From positions 1 to 42,499 of the forward strand of contig NZ_WSTC01000043.1 in the NCBI RefSeq assembly GCF_009789195.1: DNA of 42,499 nt, read 5' to 3'. Below the pieces are notes generated by a model, which had not been told where the DNA came from, made no database searches, and worked only from the letters and a program-made list of their open reading frames with translations. A program made the position numbers and the translations under genes. Positions 16,236 to 23,509 of this stretch are shown here, piece by piece (positions within the stretch are counted from its first letter, which is position 1; every line of letters begins with the position of its first letter). Source of the DNA: Paenibacillus sp. MMS18-CY102. Its GTDB lineage: Bacteria; Bacillota; Bacilli; Paenibacillales; Paenibacillaceae.

Positions 16236-19200
16236 ATGCCTTTCGTTAACCGATTTTTCCTGAATACGAATGGAGCAGCTACGTTTACAGGCAACACCCT
16301 CGGCCTTAGCCGCTCGAACTCCGTCGCCGTGCCGGGAACGGTCGACAGCATCGGTGCGTTCGTCACGACCAATACCGGACTGACATTTGGCACCTATCCC
16401 GCGGGAACGACCGGCAATTACACGTTAAACAGCTCATCGGCTGTCCTGCAGATGCCTCTAGGTTCAACCGTCGTCTACGCGGAGCTGATCTGGGGAGGCA
16501 CCTATATTAATAACGGCGTTAATCTGAGCGCATTTATCGATGATCCTGTCGGTTTCCAAACGCCCGCCGGCACATTCAGCATCACGCCTGCTGCCGCTAC
16601 CGCAATGGAAATCGTGGTCAGCAATGACCCGGGCGGAACCCCGGTCTCCGCCTATGTCCGCTCCGCTGATGTGACGAGCTTAGTCGCGAGCGCAGGCGCT
16701 GGCACCTATACGACGAGCGGCGTCGTCGGCACAATTGTCATTCCAGACCCTACCTCCAACCATGCAGGCTGGACGCTTGCGGTCTATTACCATAACGCTT
16801 CGCTGCCGCTGCGCAATCTTTCGCTGAGAGTCGGGGCGACCGTCATTCTGGCAACATCAGGTCCCGTCGACACGCCGATTTCTGGCTTTGCTACGCCATT
16901 CCTCGGCACGCTGAACGGACGGGCGCTTGTCGGCGCACAAGAAGGCGACGCCAATAAAACCGGCGACCAAATGCTGTTCGGTCCAACCTCCGGCTCATTA
17001 ATGACGCTATCCGGACCGAATAACTTCGTAAACAACTTCTTCGCTTCGCAGCTGAATAAGGACGATGGAACACTCGATACGAGCGGCACCTTCGGCACTC
17101 GCAACCAAGTCAACGGGCAACCCGGCTTCAACATTATTGGCGGACGCCAAGGCTGGGATATTACGAACGTGACGATTTCCCCAACCCTCAACAATGCCCA
17201 GACGACAGCTGTATTCCGATTAACGACCAACGGCGATGGCTACCTCGTTGACTCCATCGGCATTCAAATCGACATCCAACAGCCTATTCTAGAGGTCGAG
17301 AAATCAGCCAATCGCAGCGTAACTGTTGTAGGCGATGTTGTCACCTACACCGTTAAGATCAAAAACACGGGCAAGGTAAATGCCACCGCCGTCGTCCTCT
17401 TCGACGGAACGATTGACGGCGCAACCTTCGTGCCCGGCAGCGTGTTTGTTAACGGGGTGCAGATGCTCGCCGCCGACCCGTCATTAGGCGTTCCGATCGG
17501 CACGATAGCCCCTAATACAACCGTAACCATTATGTTTGATGAGCAAGTTGTGTCGGTTCCAGAGCCGCCTCAATTAGTAAATCAGGCATTCGCAGCATTC
17601 ACCTTCCAGCCGACGCCCGACTCGCAGCCAACCTCAACATCCGTGCCTTCCAACTTGGTCAAAATCCCAATTATTCTCCCGCTTATCGTCGTCGAAAAAT
17701 CAGCCGACCTAATGAGTGCGATCATCGGCGATACGATTACCTATACCTTATCTGTGACGAATATAGGCAATATTGCGGTTACAGCCATCATTACTGACCC
17801 GATCCCTGCTGGAACCACCTTCGTCGCAGGCAGCGTATTTGTTAACGGGGTTAATCAGCCCGGCGATAATCCGAACGTCGGGGTCGATGTCGGCGTACTT
17901 AATCTCGTGCAGACGGTCACGATCAACTACAAGCTTCTCGTAACCTCCAGCCCACCGAATAATCTGATTCATAATCAATTTAAAACGGATTTCATCGCTC
18001 AACTGCCCGATGGGCGCAAAATACCAGGCGTCGTCATCTCCAATCCAGTAGACATTCCTGTGACGAGCCCGATGCTGGCTCCGGTCAAATCGGCGGATTT
18101 GCCAAGCGCGATTGTCGGGGAAACCATCACCTATACCGTTACTTTCACAAACAATAATGCCTTCCCGCTGACGCAAGTCGTCGTTACTGACAATGTTCCA
18201 GTTGGCTCCTCCTTCGTCCCTGGCAGTGTTACCGTCGGCGGCAATCCAAACCTGAGTGCCAGCCCATTGACAGGCATTCTGGTTGGCACTTTGGCTCCGA
18301 GCGCCAGCGCCATTGTTACTTTTCAATTGAAGGTCGATTCCCTGCCCGATCCAGCCACACTCACCGACCAAGCCACCGTCACGTTCACTGCGGGCACGGA
18401 AACTTTGAAGTCAATGTCCAATCCCGTTACTATTCCGGTCGTTACTCCTGGGGTTTCGCTCATCAAACGTGCTGGCGTTGCCACTGCGAATGTCGGCGAT
18501 GTCGTGAACTACAGCATAACAGCAACGAATACAGGATCGATTGCTTATGACAGCGCCATCGTGTTTGATCCGTTGAACGCATTTTCCGCTTTCGTGCCCG
18601 GCACCGTCATGATCGATGGTGCCCTCGCTCCCGCAGCGAGCCCGATAACGGGCATTCCAGTCGGAGTGATTGCCCCTGGCGGCTCTGTTGTAGTGTCTTA
18701 CGATGTGCTCATGACAGCGTCGCCACCGGATCAATTCTATGTCAACCAAGCTAATGAAACCTTCACCTATACGCCGCCAGGGCGCCCAACATTGCCCGGG
18801 GACGGCCTTTCCAACATTGTTATCGTGCAAAATACGCAATTTACGCTAAGCATCGCGAAATCCGTATCGAGCCCAACTGCGGCGATCGGCGACGTCCTGA
18901 CCTACACGATTCAAGTGATGAACCTTGGCGCAGTCGATTCGCTCAATACGATCGTCACCGACAGCTCTTCACCTGGCGGCCAGTTCGTATCCGGCAGCTT
19001 AAAACTTGGAGGCGTTCCAATCGCGGGAGATTTAGCCGCTGGCATTAACATTGGCACGGTGCCTGCAGGCGGCACCGCGGTCGTTACGTTTCAAGTGGCG
19101 GTCGTTGCCGTGCCTCCTTCGGGCGTGATTAGCGATGTATCGACTACTCGGTTTACAAGCGACGGCGTTGAGCAGACAGCCGTGTCTAATCCGGTTAGCG

Positions 19201-20006
19201 TAAGCATTACGCAGCCTTCCCTTACTGCCACCAAGCAAGCGCTGCAGCCGTTCGTTTTCGTCGGCGATATTATTAATTACCGATCCACCATAACGAACAG
19301 CGGGAGCTTCAACTCGCTGGCGACGTGGTTTGATATTTTGCCGGAAGGCACTTCATTCGTTGAAAATAGCGTCGCGCTAAACGGTTTCCCGGTTCCAGGC
19401 GCGAATCGTTTCACCGGCACGTTCCTCGGAACGATTGAAGCCGGCATCACGAACGTCATCACCTTCCAGCTCAAAGTCGAGTTTTACCCACCTTCGGGCA
19501 TACTCGTCAACCAAGGCAACATGCTGTTGCAATTTACGCTGCCGGATGGCAGAAGCTTCGACGAACGAATTTTGACGAATCCGGTCACGGTCGTCGTGCT
19601 TGCTCCCCCTACTGTTGTCAAATCAGTTAGCGCTAGCGAAGTATTCGTCGGCGGTGTAGTTACGTATACGGTCGACGTCTCCAACCCCGGGAACACGCCA
19701 TTTGATCGCGTCGTGCTCCAGGATATCGTGCCAAATGGCTTATCGTTTATCGACGGAACGCTAACCGTTGGCGGTGCGGCCGCGCCGGGCGCTAATCCTG
19801 CTCTTGGCATTACGCTCGGCACGATTGGACCGAAAAACAGCTTGCGCGTCACCTTCGCCGTTCGCGCCGTTCGCGAGCCAGAAAACCCGCTAACGGTTAA
19901 CACCTCCAGCATCACATTCGACTACGTAGCACCGGACGGCCGTCGTGTGCCGAGCGCTGCGCAGTCGAATCCGGTGACCGTGTTGATTCTGGAGGACGAA
20001 GAGTAG
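16236..20006 (+). CDS. DUF11-repeat protein, seven repeats, surface or spore-coat type
   Basis: Protein of 1256 residues. Residues 1 to about 348 form a distinct N-terminal domain beginning MPFVNRFFLNTNGAATFTG, a start I recognise from Bacillus/Paenibacillus DUF11 proteins. Seven repeats of about 129 residues follow. Each has VGDxVTYTxxxxNxG, then FVPGSVxVxG, then GTxAP and a closing SNPVTxPVxxP. The repeats are clearly related but not identical. No signal peptide, membrane segment, LPXTG motif or S-layer domain is visible, so how it would leave the cell is unknown; mother-cell deposition on the spore would not need secretion. The protein is acidic at its end (EDEE) and rich in Thr, Val and Pro. 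The ribosome site AAAAGGGGG is 10 nt upstream. Monocistronic. Confidence 0.85.
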   Translation: MPFVNRFFLNTNGAATFTGNTLGLSRSNSVAVPGTVDSIGAFVTTNTGLTFGTYPAGTTGNYTLNSSSAVLQMPLGSTVVYAELIWGGTYINNGVNLSAFIDDPVGFQTPAGTFSITPAAATAMEIVVSNDPGGTPVSAYVRSADVTSLVASAGAGTYTTSGVVGTIVIPDPTSNHAGWTLAVYYHNASLPLRNLSLRVGATVILATSGPVDTPISGFATPFLGTLNGRALVGAQEGDANKTGDQMLFGPTSGSLMTLSGPNNFVNNFFASQLNKDDGTLDTSGTFGTRNQVNGQPGFNIIGGRQGWDITNVTISPTLNNAQTTAVFRLTTNGDGYLVDSIGIQIDIQQPILEVEKSANRSVTVVGDVVTYTVKIKNTGKVNATAVVLFDGTIDGATFVPGSVFVNGVQMLAADPSLGVPIGTIAPNTTVTIMFDEQVVSVPEPPQLVNQAFAAFTFQPTPDSQPTSTSVPSNLVKIPIILPLIVVEKSADLMSAIIGDTITYTLSVTNIGNIAVTAIITDPIPAGTTFVAGSVFVNGVNQPGDNPNVGVDVGVLNLVQTVTINYKLLVTSSPPNNLIHNQFKTDFIAQLPDGRKIPGVVISNPVDIPVTSPMLAPVKSADLPSAIVGETITYTVTFTNNNAFPLTQVVVTDNVPVGSSFVPGSVTVGGNPNLSASPLTGILVGTLAPSASAIVTFQLKVDSLPDPATLTDQATVTFTAGTETLKSMSNPVTIPVVTPGVSLIKRAGVATANVGDVVNYSITATNTGSIAYDSAIVFDPLNAFSAFVPGTVMIDGALAPAASPITGIPVGVIAPGGSVVVSYDVLMTASPPDQFYVNQANETFTYTPPGRPTLPGDGLSNIVIVQNTQFTLSIAKSVSSPTAAIGDVLTYTIQVMNLGAVDSLNTIVTDSSSPGGQFVSGSLKLGGVPIAGDLAAGINIGTVPAGGTAVVTFQVAVVAVPPSGVISDVSTTRFTSDGVEQTAVSNPVSVSITQPSLTATKQALQPFVFVGDIINYRSTITNSGSFNSLATWFDILPEGTSFVENSVALNGFPVPGANRFTGTFLGTIEAGITNVITFQLKVEFYPPSGILVNQGNMLLQFTLPDGRSFDERILTNPVTVVVLAPPTVVKSVSASEVFVGGVVTYTVDVSNPGNTPFDRVVLQDIVPNGLSFIDGTLTVGGAAAPGANPALGITLGTIGPKNSLRVTFAVRAVREPENPLTVNTSSITFDYVAPDGRRVPSAAQSNPVTVLILEDEE

Positions 20007-20033
20007 GCTGCGCCGGATTGCGCTGGCCGCTCC

Positions 20034-20059
20034 TTTAGGGCAGGTTTTTCTGCCCTATT
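20034..20059. repeat. Family B core, single copy
   Basis: 26-nt palindrome with right arm TGCCCTATT and left arm TTTAGGGCA around a T-rich loop, 28 bases after the DUF11 stop. It can act as a plus-strand hairpin but has no T-run of its own after the stem. Confidence 0.75.
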
Positions 20060-20106
20060 CGCGCTGAAGGGCGCGCTGGCCTCTCCTGTAGGCTGGCGCA
20101 GCGCAA

Positions 20107-20145
20107 TGCAAAAAAGCAGAGCCGAAACCGCTCTGCTTTTTTGCA
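20107..20145. terminator. Bidirectional terminator between DUF11 gene and carbonic anhydrase gene
   Basis: Arms ending in GCAGAGC (20115-20122) and GCTCTGC (20130-20136) pair, extended by A-run and T-run on both sides (total 20107-20145). It serves the convergent genes from both directions. Confidence 0.88.
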
Positions 20146-20174
20146 TATTTGCAACTATGAATCCGATCGCCGGG

Positions 20175-20894
20175 CTAATGATGCTTCGCTAATCCACAGC
20201 TGCATCGCTTGCTGCCGAACAGCATGTTATAGCTTGCCGGAAAAGCTTGATTGACGCGCTGCACGCCCTTAACGAATTGCTTCTGGTCTGTGGGAACCTC
20301 GCCCAATTGGTCCGCTTTTGCCTGTGTATCAATCATTGCCCCCGGCGGAACGAACCGGTTCTCGCGAATGCGCACACCGTTTGTAACAACCGCCTGATTC
20401 GAAATAAACGCCCCGTTGCCAACCTCCGCATCGAACACGAGCGCCTGAAATCCAATAAACACATGGTCGCCTATAGCACATGGGCCATGCACAAGTGCAC
20501 CATGCGCGCAGGTGACGCCATTGCCAATGTAGATCGAATATGAGCGCCCACTAACGGTAACATGTTCATCCTTCAAGCCATGCAGCACAACGCCATCTTG
20601 AATGTTAGAGCCGCTGCCGATATAGAACGGCGTCCCTTCATCAGCCCGTATGCTGACACAAGGCGCAATGAACACATTATCCCGGACAGTAACATCGCCG
20701 ATTATGCTCACGAACGGGCTAACGAAAGCCGTCCCGCTAATGGCCGGCGCTTTCGATTGCGGAACAGAGGGCGTTCTCGGATTCGGGCTGATGAATCGGA
20801 CGAACATATTGAATGGGCCTTCCGGTTTCAAAAAATGGGTCAGCGCCCGAAGCTTGCTGCTCTCCCCAGCTCCGTCCTTGCTGTCTGCCTTCAT
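20175..20894 (-). CDS. Gamma-class carbonic anhydrase, Cam-type
   Basis: Left-handed beta-helix enzyme of 239 residues that should interconvert CO2 and bicarbonate as a trimer. Metal ligands are His105 (VVLHGL), His131 and His136 (CAHGALVHGP). Arg83, Asp85, Glu86 and Gln99 match Arg59, Asp61, Glu62 and Gln75 of the Methanosarcina Cam enzyme with constant offset. The loop between the first and second His is about ten residues shorter than in Cam. Glu86 is the Cam proton-shuttle-related residue absent from many CamH proteins. The C-terminus ends in a Cys/His-rich tail (CSCGLAKHH). ATG 20894 has GAGGCGGGG upstream; the longer start at 20972 lacks a site. No signal peptide, so cytoplasmic. Confidence 0.85.
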   Translation of the reverse strand: MKADSKDGAGESSKLRALTHFLKPEGPFNMFVRFISPNPRTPSVPQSKAPAISGTAFVSPFVSIIGDVTVRDNVFIAPCVSIRADEGTPFYIGSGSNIQDGVVLHGLKDEHVTVSGRSYSIYIGNGVTCAHGALVHGPCAIGDHVFIGFQALVFDAEVGNGAFISNQAVVTNGVRIRENRFVPPGAMIDTQAKADQLGEVPTDQKQFVKGVQRVNQAFPASYNMLFGSKRCSCGLAKHH

Positions 20895-20922
20895 GGCATC
20901 CCCGCCTCGACTCGTTTCTTTC

Positions 20923-20951
20923 ACTATATGAGCGGAGACGGCACTCCTGAA
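20923..20951 (-). promoter_or_regulatory. Probable promoter of the carbonic anhydrase gene
   Basis: Minus strand: TTCAGG (20951-20946), 17-nt spacer, TATAGT (20928-20923), about 30 bases before the start codon. Confidence 0.45.
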
Positions 20952-21102
20952 CCAGAATTGCTTCGGTGGCATAATCGATTCGGTGGACGGTACTATCTCT
21001 AACGTGGCTAATAGGCTTCATTCTGCCCGCTTGTTGCCGTTGTGCTTGCTGTCTTTGCGCTTATTGCCTTCGCGCTAGCTGCCTGGCTGTCTCGCGCTGT
21101 CC

Positions 21103-22194
21103 TTATGTCATCTGCATAACTGTCTTCACGCCCCCGCAAGATTCGCGAATCATCAGCTCTGGCGTATGGTTAATGTTGATTTCTTCCTCTGAACCATTAA
21201 TAGCGTTAATAAGCTGCAGCACTGCCATCCTTCCCAAATATTCATTATGCTGGTCTAAGGAAGTCAGCCGCGGTACGCTATATTCACCCGATGGGAACTG
21301 GTCACAGCTAGCAATCGCTATATGCTCAGGGCAGTTCAGCCCTCTATCCTTCATTGCACGAATAGCGCCGAGGGCGACCATATCGTTAATGGCAATAACA
21401 GCGGTCGGCAGCTGTGAAGTCGAATCTGCTCCCCCAGCTGCATCGAGCAGTTGGTTCATCGCGCTATACCCGTCTTGTGCATAATAATCGGACAGCACCA
21501 CATGCCGCGGATCTACTGGTTTGCCTAATGCGGACAAAGCCTGTTGAAACGCTTCGACGCGGGCCGACGTAATCCGAATGCCCGGCTGCCCCCCGATAAA
21601 CCCGATCCGTTCATGATTCAGCGCGACAAAATGATGCACAATCGCCGTAACGCCCTGCTTCAGATTGCGTTCGACGAACAAGCAATCGCATCCCTCAACG
21701 CGGCTGCCAATGATCACGACTGGCACTTGGCTATGCATCTGGTTTAGCGCCTGCAAAAATTCGCCCGAAATTTCTTCCTTATCCATGCTCCCGCCGAGAA
21801 TGAGTACGCCATCCACTTGCTTTTCGAGCGCGATTTTGTAATAATCCGCTTCCGTCAGCTCCTCGGCTGGCCGCTGCTCCCCTCGCACAAACATCGTGTT
21901 AAACATTAACGTGGCGTATTGATGCTGCAGCGCAAAGCGCTCGACCTGTTGAAACAGCGAGGCGAAATACGGATTCGTAATATCCGGTAAAATAACAGCA
22001 ATATTGCGCGTCGTATGATTGACCATCCCTCTGGCAAACACGCTCGGCGTATAGTTGTATTCGTCGATGATCCTTTGGATTTTCTCCCGCTTCTTCGGGG
22101 ATACCGACGGGCTGTTATTCAGTACACGCGATACGGTTGAAACGGACACGCCGCTTTTTTGAGCGATTTCGGTAATCGTTATTTTGGTTTTCAC
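21103..22194 (-). CDS. LacI-family transcriptional regulator of the ROK-GH9-SIS operon
   Basis: Repressor of 363 residues. The N-terminal helix-turn-helix ITITEIAQKSGVSVSTVSRVLNN is followed by the hinge helix region and a periplasmic-binding-like effector domain (IAVILPDITNPYFASLFQQ onward, GFIGGQPGIRITSARVEAF). GTG 22194 is chosen because GGAGGA lies 7 nt before it; TTG 22209 would start before the site. It is divergent from the ROK kinase operon. Two nearly identical palindromes, one beside its own promoter and one in the operon leader, are the obvious operators, so it should repress both itself and the operon until a sugar or sugar phosphate binds. Its ligand is unknown. Confidence 0.88.
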   Translation of the reverse strand: MKTKITITEIAQKSGVSVSTVSRVLNNSPSVSPKKREKIQRIIDEYNYTPSVFARGMVNHTTRNIAVILPDITNPYFASLFQQVERFALQHQYATLMFNTMFVRGEQRPAEELTEADYYKIALEKQVDGVLILGGSMDKEEISGEFLQALNQMHSQVPVVIIGSRVEGCDCLFVERNLKQGVTAIVHHFVALNHERIGFIGGQPGIRITSARVEAFQQALSALGKPVDPRHVVLSDYYAQDGYSAMNQLLDAAGGADSTSQLPTAVIAINDMVALGAIRAMKDRGLNCPEHIAIASCDQFPSGEYSVPRLTSLDQHNEYLGRMAVLQLINAINGSEEEININHTPELMIRESCGGVKTVMQMT

Positions 22195-22237
22195 GCCCAA
22201 TTCCTCCAAATCCGTCCGATAACATGGCTATGGATCG

Positions 22238-22266
22238 ATTTTACCCGAAAGACAAACGGAATTCAA
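22238..22266 (-). promoter_or_regulatory. Promoter of the LacI-family gene
   Basis: Minus strand: TTGAAT (22266-22261), 17-nt spacer, TAAAAT (22243-22238). Operator 1 lies immediately upstream of the -35. Confidence 0.65.
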
Positions 22267-22270
22267 CGCT

Positions 22271-22291
22271 AATTTGGTAACGTTACCACAA
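22271..22291. promoter_or_regulatory. LacI-family operator 1
   Basis: Core palindrome GGTAACGTTACC (22276-22287) with the central CG typical of LacI-family sites. Its 21-bp context equals operator 2 except for one base. Confidence 0.85.
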
Positions 22292-22375
22292 TGAAAGTCA
22301 ATTCACCCCCTTTATCCCCATTCATTTCGACAGCAGCCCTCCCCTCTCTAACCCCTTATACGACAAAACAATCCA

Positions 22376-22404
22376 TTGACATGCTCGTTTTTGTTTGCTA
22401 ACCT
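22376..22404 (+). promoter_or_regulatory. Promoter of the ROK-GH9-SIS operon
   Basis: Consensus -35 TTGACA (22376-22381), 17-nt spacer, weak -10 TAACCT (22399-22404). Operator 2 begins about 30 bases after the -10, so bound repressor would block elongation or promoter clearance. Confidence 0.6.
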
Positions 22405-22435
22405 CAGTTCAAAAGTTATCCCTATCGTTTCTCCT

Positions 22436-22456
22436 AATTTGGTATCGTTACCACAA
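22436..22456. promoter_or_regulatory. LacI-family operator 2
   Basis: Core GGTATCGTTACC (22441-22452), 165 bp from operator 1 and in the same flanking context (AATTT before, ACAA after). The spacing would allow a repressor loop. Confidence 0.85.
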
Positions 22457-22483
22457 ACTCAAATCAAACTGGGGGTTCCTGCT

Positions 22484-23509
22484 ATGAGCCATCCGCTCGC
22501 TCCATCCATTCTTGCCGTCGATCTCGGCGGCACCTCGATTCTCGTTGGCGAAGTTACACAAAGAGGCGAAGTGCTCCATAGCCGCTCTTACCGAAGCGAC
22601 ACAACTTCGCAAGCGGCTGCCATGGCGCGCATTACGCAATCCATTCAACACTACTACGAGCATGAGCGCTGCCTCGACCGCGAACAGGTCGCGATCGGCA
22701 TCGGCGTGGTCGGGCGAGTGGATACGCAGCAAGGCATCTGGCTCGAAATTCAACCCGGCAAAACGGACCCGACTAATGTGAAACAGCTCATCGAAGCAAA
22801 ATTCAAGCTCCCATGCGGCATCGACAATGACGTAGCCTGCGCGACGAAGGCAGAGCAGCGTTTTGGCTGGGGAACCGTTTCGGACGACTTTATTTATTAC
22901 AACATCGGTACAGGCATTGCCGCAGGCTTCGTCGTGGCGGGACGTTATATCGAAGGCAACCAATTCAACGCAGGCGAGGTTGGCCATATGGTCGTCACGC
23001 TCGGCAGCGGCATCGCTTGCCCCTGCGGACGTACGGGATGCGTAGAGCGAATCGCTTCCGGCTTAGGCCTGCATGAGCGCATAATGGCGTTGAAACCCGG
23101 CTATCCCGCCTCTGCTGTTGCCATTCCAGACGGGGAGCGCCTGCAAGCCCGCCATCTATTCAAAACAGCGCAAGCCGGCGATGCATTAGCGGTACGCGTG
23201 ACCGAAGAGGCAGCCGAAGCTGTCGCAGCAGCGCTCATGAATCTCGTTCGCGTATCGGATCCGGACACGATTGTGCTGGGCGGCGGCGTGGCGCGCAGCG
23301 ATTATTTTCGCAATAGAATCCATCATTACTTGAACCCGCGAACGATGCGCTTCGTCGCCAACGGTATCGTTACGACCAAACAAGCAACATTGGAGGCCGG
23401 GCTAGTCGGGGCTGCCCTTGCAGGATACGAAGCGCTGGCGCAGCGCACTGCCGGCATAACGATGCCTGATCGGGCAGCCGAAATGGATAAAGGAGCTGAC
23501 GAGCGATGA
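22484..23509 (+). CDS. ROK-family sugar kinase
   Basis: Cytoplasmic kinase of 341 residues that phosphorylates a hexose or amino sugar with ATP. The phosphate loop DLGGT is at 13-17, the catalytic-type Asp in GIDNDVACA, and GTGIAAGFVVAG follows. The ROK zinc motif is complete: His168, Cys179, Cys181 and Cys186 in GHMVVTLGSGIACPCGRTGC. The true start is ATG 22484 after GGGGG; a longer frame from 22376 would run through the promoter and operator. Its stop overlaps the start of the GH9 gene (ATGATGA), so they are translationally coupled. Context with a SIS-domain protein favours glucosamine, GlcNAc or another aldohexose released by the GH9 enzyme. Confidence 0.88.
   Translation: MSHPLAPSILAVDLGGTSILVGEVTQRGEVLHSRSYRSDTTSQAAAMARITQSIQHYYEHERCLDREQVAIGIGVVGRVDTQQGIWLEIQPGKTDPTNVKQLIEAKFKLPCGIDNDVACATKAEQRFGWGTVSDDFIYYNIGTGIAAGFVVAGRYIEGNQFNAGEVGHMVVTLGSGIACPCGRTGCVERIASGLGLHERIMALKPGYPASAVAIPDGERLQARHLFKTAQAGDALAVRVTEEAAEAVAAALMNLVRVSDPDTIVLGGGVARSDYFRNRIHHYLNPRTMRFVANGIVTTKQATLEAGLVGAALAGYEALAQRTAGITMPDRAAEMDKGADER

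Noticed and set aside
21020-21102. CTTGCTGTC-like imperfect repeats between the carbonic anhydrase and LacI genes
   Set aside because: Too degenerate to define a unit; probably simple-sequence drift.
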